From positions 62,001 through 126,000 of the forward strand of contig QZKR01000152.1 of NCBI GenBank assembly GCA_003598065.1: a stretch of DNA of 64,000 nucleotides. The letters run 5' to 3'. Shown here in pieces: positions 30,223-38,488 of the stretch. Source of the stretch: Myxococcales bacterium. Its GTDB lineage: Bacteria; Myxococcota_A; SURF-8. Position numbers and translations under genes: made by a program. The notes beneath the pieces were generated by a model. The model saw nothing but the letters and a program-made list of their open reading frames with translations, was not told the origin of the DNA and searched no databases. Position 1 is the first letter of the stretch. The number at the start of each line of letters is the position of its first letter.

Positions 30223-31644
30223 TTAAATCCGATTTTGTTTCAGGCGTCGGCTGAGCGCCTGTTGCGAGATGCCCAAAAACTGCGCCGCGACCGTCTGGTT
30301 GCCGCCGCTGCGACCCATCGCTTCTTGAACCAGCAAATCGGTCAGTTCGCCGATGGTGGGCAATTGATCGGAAAAGATCACTTTCGCCGGAGAAGGCGCG
30401 CCGGGAGAAACCGGCGACGGATCCTCGCCGGTCTGCTGGGCGATATGCGCCTTGAGGCTCTTGAGCGACAGCTTGTGCGACTCGTGTTTGCTCACCGCGT
30501 CATGGACCATCGCCCGCAATTCGCGGACATTGCCCGGGAAATGGTGGGCGCGCAACAAGGCATAGATTTCGTCCGGCGCGGTGGGTTTTTTCTTGCCCAG
30601 AGCCTCGGCCGCCTGGGCGAGAAACACTTCCACCAGATACGGCAGATCGTCGAGCCGTTCCCGTAGCGGCGGAACGTGGATATGATGCGTCTTCAGACGG
30701 TAATACAGATCTTTGCGGAACGCGCCCGATTCCTGCAAGGCTCGCAGGTCGTTGTTGGTGGCCACGACGACGCGCGCCAACGAACGCTTCGGCATATCCG
30801 CGCCGAGCGGCAGATATTCGCGCTCCTGGAGCAGACGCAGCAGTTTCACCTGGGAAAAAACGGACAGACTGCCGATCTCGTCCAGAAACAGCGTGCCGTC
30901 GGCGGCCTGCTCGACAAGCCCTTCGCGGACGGCCTCCGCGCCGGTGAACGCCCCCTTCCGGTGGCCGAAAAGCGTATCCGAAAAAACATTGTCGTCGAGG
31001 CCGGCGACGTTGACCGGCACGAACGAACCCTTGGGCCGGCTGATGGCGTGCACGGCCCGGGCGATAAGTTCTTTGCCGACGCCGGTTTCGCCCGTAATCA
31101 TCACCGGCTCGCCCGAGCGCGCAATCGCCTCGATGTACTTGAAGATCGAAAGCATCGTCCCATTCCGGGTGACGATTTCGGCGAACGCCTCGGGGTGGTC
31201 CAGCTTGGGGGCGAGCAGCTGCTCCTTCAGCCGGCTGTTCTCGCGGCGCAGTTCGCGCAGCTCGCTGGCGCGCCGCACGCTGGACAGGAGCCGGCTCTTT
31301 TCCACCGGCTTCACGAGGTAGTCGAAAGCCCCGGAGCGCATGCAGCGGACGGCGATCTCCACCTCGTCGTGGCCGGTGACGACGATCACCGGCACCTCGG
31401 GCCAGTCGGCGTTGACGCGGGCCAGCAGTTCTTCGCCGCCGAGATGGGGCATGGTGAGATCGGTGAGCAGCACGCCGATCTCGCGCTCCGTCAACGCCGC
31501 CAGCGCCTCACGCCCGTCCTGGCATTTCAGAACGGCCGAAACGCCTCCGGCGCGCAGCGTGACTTCGAAACTGAGCAGCGTCATCGGCTCGTCATCGACG
31601 AGCAGCACCGGCAAGGGTTCAAGTCGGCTCGTGTCGTTTTGCAT
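30223..31644 (-). CDS. NtrC-family σ54-dependent response regulator
   Basis: 473 aa. The N-terminal receiver has phospho-Asp62 in VLLTDLTMPHLGG. The central AAA+ domain has Walker A GETGVGKE, the GAFTGA loop that contacts σ54, Walker B GTLFLDEIG and the R-finger region LYYRLKTHHIHVPPLRER. The C-terminal Fis-type helix-turn-helix is GNQTVAAQFLGISQQALSRRL. It remodels σ54-RNA polymerase at target promoters. It sits 7 bp after its cognate kinase gene and immediately upstream of the twin palindromes and σ54 promoter, so control of the chemosensory operon is a strong inference. Confidence 0.96.
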   Translation of the reverse strand: MQNDTSRLEPLPVLLVDDEPMTLLSFEVTLRAGGVSAVLKCQDGREALAALTEREIGVLLTDLTMPHLGGEELLARVNADWPEVPVIVVTGHDEVEIAVRCMRSGAFDYLVKPVEKSRLLSSVRRASELRELRRENSRLKEQLLAPKLDHPEAFAEIVTRNGTMLSIFKYIEAIARSGEPVMITGETGVGKELIARAVHAISRPKGSFVPVNVAGLDDNVFSDTLFGHRKGAFTGAEAVREGLVEQAADGTLFLDEIGSLSVFSQVKLLRLLQEREYLPLGADMPKRSLARVVVATNNDLRALQESGAFRKDLYYRLKTHHIHVPPLRERLDDLPYLVEVFLAQAAEALGKKKPTAPDEIYALLRAHHFPGNVRELRAMVHDAVSKHESHKLSLKSLKAHIAQQTGEDPSPVSPGAPSPAKVIFSDQLPTIGELTDLLVQEAMGRSGGNQTVAAQFLGISQQALSRRLKQNRI

Positions 31645-31651
31645 TCGATCG

Positions 31652-32836
31652 TTATCCGCGTCCTGCCGGCGGCTTCGCCGGCAGACTCAACGTGACCGTC
31701 GTGCCCCGTTTCGGCGTCGATTGAAATTCCAGCCGGCCGCCGTGTTCCTGGACGATGCTGGACGCCACGGAGAGCCCCAGGCCCGTCCCGCCGCGTTCGC
31801 GTCGCGTCGTATAAAACGGATCGAAGAGGTGCGGCATCGCCTCGGGCGGGATGCCCACGCCCTCGTCGCGGACGATTATTTTCACCTCGCCGGCTTTCGC
31901 GTCGAACGCCGTGCGGATTTCGATGGCTTGGTCCTGGCGTTCCAAAGCCTGACAGGCGTTCTGCAACAGGTTGATGATCACCTGTTGCAGGCGTTGCGTA
32001 TTGCCGCGCACCGGCGGCAGGTCGTCGGCGAATTCGACCTTGAAATTGCGCGAGGCTTTCTTGACGAGATTGGAAACCAACGTCAACGCGCTCTGGACGC
32101 CGGCGTTGACATCCACCTCGTGGTCCATGCCCGAGGCGTCCGTGCGGGCGAAATTCTTCAGGTCGCCGACGATGCGCTTGATCCGTTTCGCTCCCTCGAC
32201 GACGCCCGAAAACAACAGCGGGATGGTGTCGCGCATCTCGGAATAGTCGAGTCCGCCGACCAGAAAATCGCCTTCCTCTTCGGCATGCCGATCGAGAATC
32301 GGCCGCATGCTCTCCCACGCTTCCTGGAGAATCGGAGTGTTGAGCATGATGAAATTGTTGGGGTTGTTGATTTCGTGGGCGACGCCCGAGACCAGCGTTC
32401 CCAGAGCGAGCATCTTGTCGGCCTGGATGATCTGCTGCTGGTGCTGGCGCGCTCGTTCCTCGGCGATTTTCCACTCGCTGATATTACGGGCAAAAGAGAG
32501 GAAATGAACGGCCTTCTCTTCCGGCCGCTGGACGCGTTTCACCACCCATTCCACCCAGGCCCGACGACCATCGGCGACCCGGTGAACGGCCTCGCCGCGC
32601 CAGCGGTTGCTGCGTTCCGCTTCCTGCAACACCTGCGCCGTCGTCAACAAGCAGTCCTCGACCGCCAGCGTATCGGCCAGCGGTTTCCCCATGGCTTCGG
32701 TCAGCGACAAACCGTAGAACTGTTCGGCGGCTTGGTTCCACGCTACGATTGCGCCATGAGGGCCAAGCCCGATGACCGCCTCATCGAGGAGATTCAAGAC
32801 CTCCTCCAATGGCGGTGAAAACTTGGATTTCGCCAT
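31652..32836 (-). CDS. PAS sensor histidine kinase, partner of the NtrC-type regulator
   Basis: 394 aa from ATG 32836 with GAGGGG upstream. The frame is open further, but the upstream Met at 32932 lies inside the promoter. A PAS domain (about 10-125; LLDEAVIGLGPHGAIVAWNQAAEQFYG) is followed by HisKA with GVAHEINNPNNF (His154) and an ATPase domain with NLLQNACQALE, RDEGVGIP and GTGLGLSVASSIV. No membrane segment, so it senses something cytoplasmic. It is transcribed with the σ54 activator 7 bp downstream. Confidence 0.94.
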   Translation of the reverse strand: MAKSKFSPPLEEVLNLLDEAVIGLGPHGAIVAWNQAAEQFYGLSLTEAMGKPLADTLAVEDCLLTTAQVLQEAERSNRWRGEAVHRVADGRRAWVEWVVKRVQRPEEKAVHFLSFARNISEWKIAEERARQHQQQIIQADKMLALGTLVSGVAHEINNPNNFIMLNTPILQEAWESMRPILDRHAEEEGDFLVGGLDYSEMRDTIPLLFSGVVEGAKRIKRIVGDLKNFARTDASGMDHEVDVNAGVQSALTLVSNLVKKASRNFKVEFADDLPPVRGNTQRLQQVIINLLQNACQALERQDQAIEIRTAFDAKAGEVKIIVRDEGVGIPPEAMPHLFDPFYTTRRERGGTGLGLSVASSIVQEHGGRLEFQSTPKRGTTVTLSLPAKPPAGRG

Positions 32837-32903
32837 CGTCCGCCCCTCGCGCCCGTCGCGGCGGTCTGTACACGATCTGGAGCCGATCTTCAAACAGGGG
32901 TCT

Positions 32904-32932
32904 ATCATATCGAAAAACCATAGGAAATTCAA
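32904..32932 (-). promoter_or_regulatory. σ70-type promoter of the PAS kinase / σ54-activator pair
   Basis: TTGAAT (32927-32932), 17-base spacer, TATGAT (32904-32909) on the minus strand. The predicted leader is about 60 nt to the ATG at 32836. Confidence 0.7.
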
Positions 32933-33211
32933 CAGAAAAGGCTCGCCGCAAATCGGAGTCGGCGTTGACGCTCAGCGACGCCCATCGCTCGGGTTTCCAC
33001 CGTTCGTCCAATAAGGCTTTGGAAAAAATAAAGAATTTCTCGCTTTAGCCGAATCGTCGGCATCAGGAATCAACGGACGTTGAGGGGAATCGCACCGACC
33101 CTTTTAAATCAGGAAAAATTGTCCCCGGGGCGCATTTTTCACTTGCAATTTTAGGAAGCTGCCCATAATAGAAGTTCTCTCTCAAGCCCCCGTCCGAGCG
33201 GCAATTAGCTG
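32933..33211. other. Divergent intergenic region, no gene
   Basis: About 330 bp separate the divergent kinase (minus) and DksA-like (plus) genes, with a promoter at each end. The middle is relatively AT-rich with A and T tracts near 33021 and 33110-33150. No tRNA, terminator or conserved RNA fold was recognised. Confidence 0.4.
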
Positions 33212-33241
33212 TTGACACGCCGGCGGGTTGATTGCGATTAT
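33212..33241 (+). promoter_or_regulatory. σ70-type promoter of the DksA/TraR-like gene
   Basis: TTGACA (33212-33217), 18-base spacer, GATTAT (33236-33241). The transcript would begin near 33248, almost at the GGAGG ribosome site, giving a very short leader. Confidence 0.55.
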
Positions 33242-33261
33242 GACGCTTGGAGGTGGGTTGC

Positions 33262-33636
33262 ATGCCGTTCAAGAAAAAGGAACTACAGCACTTCAAGGAC
33301 CTCCTGATGAAAAAACGTCAGGAGCTTCTGGACACCATCAACGCCCGCAAACAGCTTTCCTTCAAGAACCAAGAGATCGTCGTCGAGGAAATCGAGCAGG
33401 CCAGCCAGGCTTCCGAGCAGGCGCTGCACATGCGGTTGTTGGACAAGGATCTCAAGCTGTTGCGCGAGATCGATTTGGCGCTGGCGCGCTTCGAAGAAGG
33501 CACCTACGGCCTCTGCGAAGGCACGGGCGAGGAAATCGACCGCAAACGGCTGGAATTGCGACCCTGGACTCGCTATTCGCTGGACTACAAAGAAGAGCTT
33601 GAGCAGAAGAAGAAGCGCGAAAAATTGATGCGCTGA
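33262..33636 (+). CDS. DksA/TraR-family protein with a reduced zinc finger
   Basis: 124 aa. The start MPFKKKEL has GGAGG upstream; an earlier in-frame ATG does not. The N-terminal coiled coil (about 5-75) carries acidic residues near its tip (EEIEQASQASEQALHMRL). The DksA C-terminal pattern is present as YGLCEGTGEEIDRKRLELRPWTRYSLDYKEELE. Of the four zinc Cys only the first remains; the others read Thr, Ser and Tyr. DksA proteins bind the RNA polymerase secondary channel with ppGpp. Zinc-independent forms are known, so this may be a functional Zn-free variant rather than a broken gene. Confidence 0.85.
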   Translation: MPFKKKELQHFKDLLMKKRQELLDTINARKQLSFKNQEIVVEEIEQASQASEQALHMRLLDKDLKLLREIDLALARFEEGTYGLCEGTGEEIDRKRLELRPWTRYSLDYKEELEQKKKREKLMR

Positions 33637-33820
33637 CCGGCTTTAGCGTTTCCCTTCGCGCGACGCATCCAAGGCGGCGTCCTGCCCGCGACGAATCATG
33701 CGTAACTTTCTCCCTTTTCAATTTCCTTAACTATTGGGCGATGGGCTTGGCCGCCACAAGATCGTGTGGTAGGCTGGCGCGCACGATTGTCGGCGGCGGC
33801 TCCGCCGGGGGAGGTGAGGC

Positions 33821-34705
33821 ATGTCTCGCCACATACGAACCGTGATTCTCGTCCTGCTTGGCGTCGGCGTCGTCATCGCCGCATCGAGTTGCGGGCATTC
33901 CGGCCAGGAACCTTCCTACATCCCCGCTTATGCCGAACGATCGATGGACGTGGCCGGCCAGGCTGCGCCTGAGCCGGAGGCGGGCGACGCGCAGGATGGA
34001 ACGCTCGGCCGGGCCGTGGCGCGTCAGGCGAGAATGGCCGTCAAGGTGGACGATTTCATGGCGGCGCGCGAACAGGTGCGCAAGTTCATCGAGGAAAGAA
34101 AAGGCTTTTTCGCCCGCAGCGATCAGAAACGCGAATCGGAAAGCAGCTTTTCCGGGACGTTGATCCTTCAGGTGCCGGAAGGCGTCTATGTCGAGACCCT
34201 CGATTTTCTCCAGAAACTGGGCAAGGTCTACGAACTTTCCGAGCAGGCGGAAGACCTGACGGACCAGGTGGCCGATCTGGATGTTCGGCTGCGCAACGCG
34301 CGCAAGCTGGAAGAACGGATCCTGGCCTTGATCGCCGACAAAACGGGAAACATCGGCGAAGTGATCGAGGCCGAACGCGAACTGGCCTCCGTCCGGCAGC
34401 GCATCGAGGAAATGGAGGCGCGGCAGAAGGCGGCCCTGACGCGAGTCAAGTACGCCGCGATCACCGTCAATCTGTTCGTTTCCTCCTCCCGCGACGTGGA
34501 GGCGCGAACCTGGTACGGCCCGCTCTTGCACGACCTGCGCGACCTGGGCTTCGTCGTCGCCGGCTCGTTGGGCGCGTTGTTGACCGCCATCGTCGCCGCC
34601 GTGCCCTGGGTGCTTGCGATCTGGGCTCTCTCGCGCTGGTGGAAGCGTCGCCGCGAACGGCGGCGCGCGCCGGTTCTGCCGAACAAATCCACGACGATCG
34701 AATGA
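33821..34705 (+). CDS. DUF4349-domain lipoprotein
   Basis: 294 aa. Lipoprotein signal with lipobox A-S-S-C (Cys24). The DUF4349 region (about 65-275) has RQARMAVKVDDFMAAREQVRKF, then a long coiled coil (DLTDQVADLDVRLRNARKLEERILAL onward, about 140-210). A membrane segment (about 245-270, GFVVAGSLGALLTAIVAAVPWVLAIWAL) is followed by a basic tail. The family has no firm function. It is first of four tightly spaced plus-strand genes (next gaps 24, 2 and 3 bp), including a TolC-like protein. GGGGGAGG lies before the ATG. Confidence 0.85.
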   Translation: MSRHIRTVILVLLGVGVVIAASSCGHSGQEPSYIPAYAERSMDVAGQAAPEPEAGDAQDGTLGRAVARQARMAVKVDDFMAAREQVRKFIEERKGFFARSDQKRESESSFSGTLILQVPEGVYVETLDFLQKLGKVYELSEQAEDLTDQVADLDVRLRNARKLEERILALIADKTGNIGEVIEAERELASVRQRIEEMEARQKAALTRVKYAAITVNLFVSSSRDVEARTWYGPLLHDLRDLGFVVAGSLGALLTAIVAAVPWVLAIWALSRWWKRRRERRRAPVLPNKSTTIE

Positions 34706-34729
34706 ATTTCCCGAGATAGCGAGGCGCGG

Positions 34730-36019
34730 ATGAAAAAGGTTGTATGGGCGGTAGTGCTTCTGACGTGGCTCGCCGGCATAGCCGAAGCGGCGGAGACGAT
34801 CACCGTCGCCGAGGCGCGGCGCATGGCGCTGGCGCACAATCACGACATCAAAGACCTGCAGGAAAACATCCTCCGCGCCGAAATCGCCATTCAGAAAGCC
34901 TGGGCTACGCTTTTGCCGGAAATCGCGGTGACGGGAACGGTCACGCGCAACAACAAGGCCGTATCCATCCCCACCGGGACCGGGGAAAACCGGACGATTC
35001 AGGAGTTGTGGAACCAATCGGTGGGAATCGGCGGCGACATGATCCTCTTCTCCCCCTCGTCGATTCCGCTCATCATGAACGCCCATGAAAACGCCGACGC
35101 CGTCGGAACCCAAAGCCGCCACATCGAAGCCGAACTGCTCCACGGCGTGACGAGCGCTTATTACGCCGCCGCCCAGGCCGGGAAGCTGGTCCGCGTCGCC
35201 GAACAGGCCTTGTCCCGTTCGCATGAACAGGTCAAACACGCCCAGGCTCGCTTCAACGTCGGCCAGGGCATCCGCCTGGACGTCGTGCGCGCCGAGCTGG
35301 AGGTGGCGAAAAGCGAAAAGACGCTGCGCGAATCGGAAAACGCGCGCGATCAGGCGTTGCAGGCGCTCGGTTTTCTCATCGGCAAGTCGGACGGCGCATT
35401 CGCCGTGACCCCGCCCGAGGAGGACCCGAAAATCCCGACGGGGAGCGTCGATCAGCTGATCAAGGATGCGCTCGGCAAACGTTTCGATCTCAAGGCGACG
35501 CGGATGAACGACGAAATCGCCCGCCGCGCGGAGTTGCAGGCGTATCTTTCGTTTCTGCCGGTGTTCTCGCTCCAGAGTTCCTACGATTGGAACAGCGCCG
35601 GCGGTTTCTCGGGCGAAAACACCTCATGGAACGTAATGTTCATCGGCCGCTGGCCGCTCTTCGACCGCAGCCTGACGATCGCCCAGGTGCGCGAGAACCG
35701 GTCGCTCGCGCGCACCGCCGCCAACGCCCAGTCGCGGCTCGCCGAACAGATCGACAACGGCATCCGTCAGGAATATTTGAAACTGACGCAGGCCGAGACC
35801 TCGCTTGTCGCCGCGAAGAAGGAAGCCGAACTGGCTCAACAGACCTACGACATGGTCGCTCAGCAATTCGCCGTCGGCCTGGTGGACAATCTGGCGATGA
35901 TCGACGCGAGCACGGCGCTCGTTCAGGTCGAACAGGAACTCGCGCAACAGGAACTGGCGTTGAAGCTCGCCATCCTGAGCTTGCGGCACGCGAGCGGCCT
36001 CTATCTGACGGTGGAGTGA
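34730..36019 (+). CDS. TolC-family outer-membrane efflux protein
   Basis: 429 aa with a signal peptide (about 1-21, cut near AEA-AE). Two similar halves with long helices are typical of OEP/TolC: ITVAEARRMALAHNHDIKDLQENI, QAWATLLPEIAVTGTV-type and ELLHGVTSAYYAAAQAGKLVRVAEQAL, repeated as EQIDNGIRQEYLKLTQAETSLVAAKKEAELAQQTYDMV. It forms a trimeric channel across the outer membrane and periplasm. No inner-membrane pump or adaptor is adjacent; only the DUF4349 lipoprotein and an unknown exported protein flank it. Confidence 0.93.
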   Translation: MKKVVWAVVLLTWLAGIAEAAETITVAEARRMALAHNHDIKDLQENILRAEIAIQKAWATLLPEIAVTGTVTRNNKAVSIPTGTGENRTIQELWNQSVGIGGDMILFSPSSIPLIMNAHENADAVGTQSRHIEAELLHGVTSAYYAAAQAGKLVRVAEQALSRSHEQVKHAQARFNVGQGIRLDVVRAELEVAKSEKTLRESENARDQALQALGFLIGKSDGAFAVTPPEEDPKIPTGSVDQLIKDALGKRFDLKATRMNDEIARRAELQAYLSFLPVFSLQSSYDWNSAGGFSGENTSWNVMFIGRWPLFDRSLTIAQVRENRSLARTAANAQSRLAEQIDNGIRQEYLKLTQAETSLVAAKKEAELAQQTYDMVAQQFAVGLVDNLAMIDASTALVQVEQELAQQELALKLAILSLRHASGLYLTVE

Positions 36020-36021
36020 CG

Positions 36022-36708
36022 ATGGCGCGGCCGGCGACGATGCTTGCGTTTCTTCTCGCGGTCATGCCGCCCCTTGCGGCATGGCCGCAGGATTCGCTTT
36101 TATCGGACGGCGCGGCGGTCGCCGCCGATTCGACTCTCCCCGCTTTCACTTTCACCCCGGGCGCCTGGGCGCGCTACGAGATCAAGGACAAGGCGAAAAA
36201 CACCGTTCGCGAACTTAAAATCGGAGTGGCGCACGCGGAGACGACGCCCGCCGAGGGCGTATGGATCGAATTGGAAACGACGAGTGAAACCGAAACGCCG
36301 GTCATCGTTTCCGCCCTCGTCCGGCTCAAGGAGGGCGAGCCCCGCCTGGCTTTGCGAGTCCTCGTGAAGATCGGCAATTACCCGCCGATCGAAATGGACC
36401 CGGCCAAGCTGGCCAATCATGCGCCAGACGCCGAACCCGGAACGTTCGAAGCGGCGGGCGAAGAGAACCTCGAAACGGCAGGGGAGGCGTTCAGGGCTCA
36501 AAAAGGGCGCTGGACCTCCGAGGACGGCTCGGCTCAGGACCTGTGGCTTGCCGCCCAGACGCCGATTTTCGGCCTCGTACGGGCCAAAAGCAACGCGCAG
36601 GAATTGACGCTCATCGATTTCGGCCGTGACTACCAGCCGCAGATCGTCGAAGAGCCGATTCGCATCGAGCCCCGCAGCCACGAAAAGCCGGCGTCGAAAA
36701 AGAAGTGA
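36022..36708 (+). CDS. Exported protein of unknown function
   Basis: 228 aa. The ATG lies 2 bp after the TolC-like stop, consistent with translational coupling. Signal peptide about 1-22 (LAFLLAVMPPLAAWPQ). The mature part is predicted β-rich (FTFTPGAWARYEIKDKAKNTVRELKIGVAHAE; VWIELETTSETETPVIVSALVRLKEGEP) and ends in a Lys-rich tail. The opening pattern (FxPGxWxRYE) resembles lipoprotein-like proteins that report on bound substrate, but I recognise no named family. Confidence 0.8.
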   Translation: MARPATMLAFLLAVMPPLAAWPQDSLLSDGAAVAADSTLPAFTFTPGAWARYEIKDKAKNTVRELKIGVAHAETTPAEGVWIELETTSETETPVIVSALVRLKEGEPRLALRVLVKIGNYPPIEMDPAKLANHAPDAEPGTFEAAGEENLETAGEAFRAQKGRWTSEDGSAQDLWLAAQTPIFGLVRAKSNAQELTLIDFGRDYQPQIVEEPIRIEPRSHEKPASKKK

Positions 36709-36711
36709 GGC

Positions 36712-37614
36712 ATGGACTGGGATCGGGCCATCGACGCCTTTCTCTCTTACCTCAAGGTCGAAAAACGGCTCGCCGCCAACACGCTCGCCGCCTACGGGCG
36801 CGACCTCGCCGCTTACGCCGATTACATGACCGGCCGCGGCCTGCCCGCTCCGGCGCAAGCGACGGCGGAAGACGTGTCGCATTACATGGCCGAGCTGGCC
36901 AGACACGGATTGACAGGGCGCTCGCGGGCGCGCGCGGCAAGCGCCCTGCGCGGCCTGCATCGCTACCTCGTCAGGCGCGGCCTTGCCGCCGCCGATCCCA
37001 CCGCCGATCTGGAAAGCCCCCGGCTCGGACGCAAGCTGCCCAACGTGCTGTCGCTGGAGGAGGTGGCGGCGCTGCTCGCCGCGCCCGGCGACGACGGGCC
37101 GCTGCGCGTGCGCGATACGGCGATTCTGGAAACGCTCTACGCCGCCGGCCTGCGCGTTTCGGAGCTTTGCTCGCTCGACATGGGTTCGGTCGATTTGCGC
37201 GCCGGCTTTCTGCGCGTTTTCGGCAAAGGTTCGAAAGAACGGCTCGTGCCGATCGGCGAGGCGGCCACGGCCGCCATCGAGCGATACAAGGCGGAGGCCC
37301 GCTCGCGCCTCGTCAAGCCGGCCAAGCCCTCGCCCGCCCTCTTCCTCAGCCACCATGGCCGCCGGCTCACGCGCGACGCAATTTTCAAACTGCTCGTCAA
37401 GTATGCGCTCGCCGCCGGCATCACGCGCCCCCTCTCGCCTCATGTGCTGCGTCACAGCTTCGCCACCCACCTCTTGGAGCATGGCGCGGACCTGCGCGCC
37501 GTCCAGGCGATGCTCGGCCACGCCGACATCGGCACCACCGAGATCTACACCCATCTGGACCGGGAAGCCGTCCGGCGCGTCTATACGGCGGCCCATCCGC
37601 GCGCGAGGCAGTGA
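36712..37614 (+). CDS. xerC: Xer-type tyrosine recombinase
   Basis: 300 aa, typical Xer length. N-terminal SAM-like DNA-binding domain (FLSYLKVEKRLAANTLAAYGRDLAAY). The catalytic domain keeps Arg148 (AGLRVSEL), His244-x2-Arg247 (HVLRHSFATHLLEHGAD), His270 (LGHADIGTT) and the nucleophile Tyr279 (EIYTH). It resolves chromosome dimers at dif in partnership with a second Xer. XerC versus XerD cannot be settled here. It follows the unknown exported gene by 3 bp and ends 45 bp before the convergent bufferin operon. No att sites or tRNA are adjacent, so it looks like a housekeeping copy. Confidence 0.92.
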   Translation: MDWDRAIDAFLSYLKVEKRLAANTLAAYGRDLAAYADYMTGRGLPAPAQATAEDVSHYMAELARHGLTGRSRARAASALRGLHRYLVRRGLAAADPTADLESPRLGRKLPNVLSLEEVAALLAAPGDDGPLRVRDTAILETLYAAGLRVSELCSLDMGSVDLRAGFLRVFGKGSKERLVPIGEAATAAIERYKAEARSRLVKPAKPSPALFLSHHGRRLTRDAIFKLLVKYALAAGITRPLSPHVLRHSFATHLLEHGADLRAVQAMLGHADIGTTEIYTHLDREAVRRVYTAAHPRARQ

Positions 37615-37659
37615 AGCCCCGCCGAGTCCGGCCCCGCAGCAAATTGGCGAATATTTCGG

Positions 37660-38475
37660 CTATCGGGTTTGGGACGGAAACGGAATCACTCGACCATCGT
37701 GGGAATCGGGGAATATGACCAGCCCGAGCCTGGCGGCGCGCTCCAGGATAGCCCGCACCTCGGCTTCCGAAAGGCCGGAAACCTCCATCGCCTGTCGGAC
37801 GTCCATCCGGTCGTGCAGCATCTTGAAGGCGAAAAGCAGGCCGTCGTCGGCGCGGCGCACGAGTGCGCCGTCGGACTCCGGGTGGCGCATCACGAAAACG
37901 ATCTCCGGGCTCTCCTCCGTCGGCGTCGCCGGTCTAAGCGAGGCGTCGCTCGCCTTCTCCGCCTCGCGCCATTCGGCGATGAATTCGGCCACGGGATATT
38001 TCAGTTGCAGGATGACGAGCGTCCGATTGAGTACGGCGGCGGTCAGTTGTTCCGGTCGGGCGATTTCCTCCGGATCGACAAACACCTCGAATTCGCGCCA
38101 TTCCACCTCGGCCAGTTCGGCGTGAAACGGAGTAAGACCCAGTTCGACGCGCGCCGCCCGCGCGGCAACGTAATCGGGAAAGGCGGCGGCGTTGGCGTTG
38201 AGTTCGTAATGCCGCGAGGGATGGGCGGCAAAGTAACCCGCGACGAGCGGTTCCCACGTCTCCCCGCCGACAAGCGCCGCGAGGATCTCGAAGTTTTTTT
38301 CCAGAAACGCCCGGACGTGATTTTGGGCGAAACGCTGATACACCGCCGTCCGGCCGACCGGCGAACCCAGGCGGCTCGCGGCCTGCTCGGGCGTCAGCTC
38401 GCCGCGCATCAGGCGATGCATCGTCTCCATCGTTTCGCGCAGGGAGGGTTTGCCACCGGTCGGGGCGACGGTCAT
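37660..38475 (-). CDS. BufC/HvfC-type DUF2063 protein of a bufferin RiPP operon
   Basis: 271 aa from ATG 38475 with GAGGGGG upstream, 13 bp after the MNIO gene. The N-terminal part matches the DUF2063 'putative DNA-binding' family (AVYQRFAQNHVRAFLEKNFEILAALVG, HPSRHYELNANAAAFPDYVA), the usual partner of MNIO enzymes. The C-terminal part (about 165-265; KMLHDRMDVRQAMEVSGLSEAEVRAILERAARLGLVIFP) looks like a winged-helix module. In known systems BufC-type proteins bind the precursor for the MNIO enzyme rather than acting in transcription. Confidence 0.88.
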   Translation of the reverse strand: MTVAPTGGKPSLRETMETMHRLMRGELTPEQAASRLGSPVGRTAVYQRFAQNHVRAFLEKNFEILAALVGGETWEPLVAGYFAAHPSRHYELNANAAAFPDYVAARAARVELGLTPFHAELAEVEWREFEVFVDPEEIARPEQLTAAVLNRTLVILQLKYPVAEFIAEWREAEKASDASLRPATPTEESPEIVFVMRHPESDGALVRRADDGLLFAFKMLHDRMDVRQAMEVSGLSEAEVRAILERAARLGLVIFPDSHDGRVIPFPSQTR

Positions 38476-38488
38476 TCTCGTCGCCCCC

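Noticed and set aside
36712-37614. Xer gene as an integrase of a mobile element
   Set aside because: Standard 300-aa Xer in a housekeeping operon, with no tRNA, att repeats, transposase or phage genes nearby.
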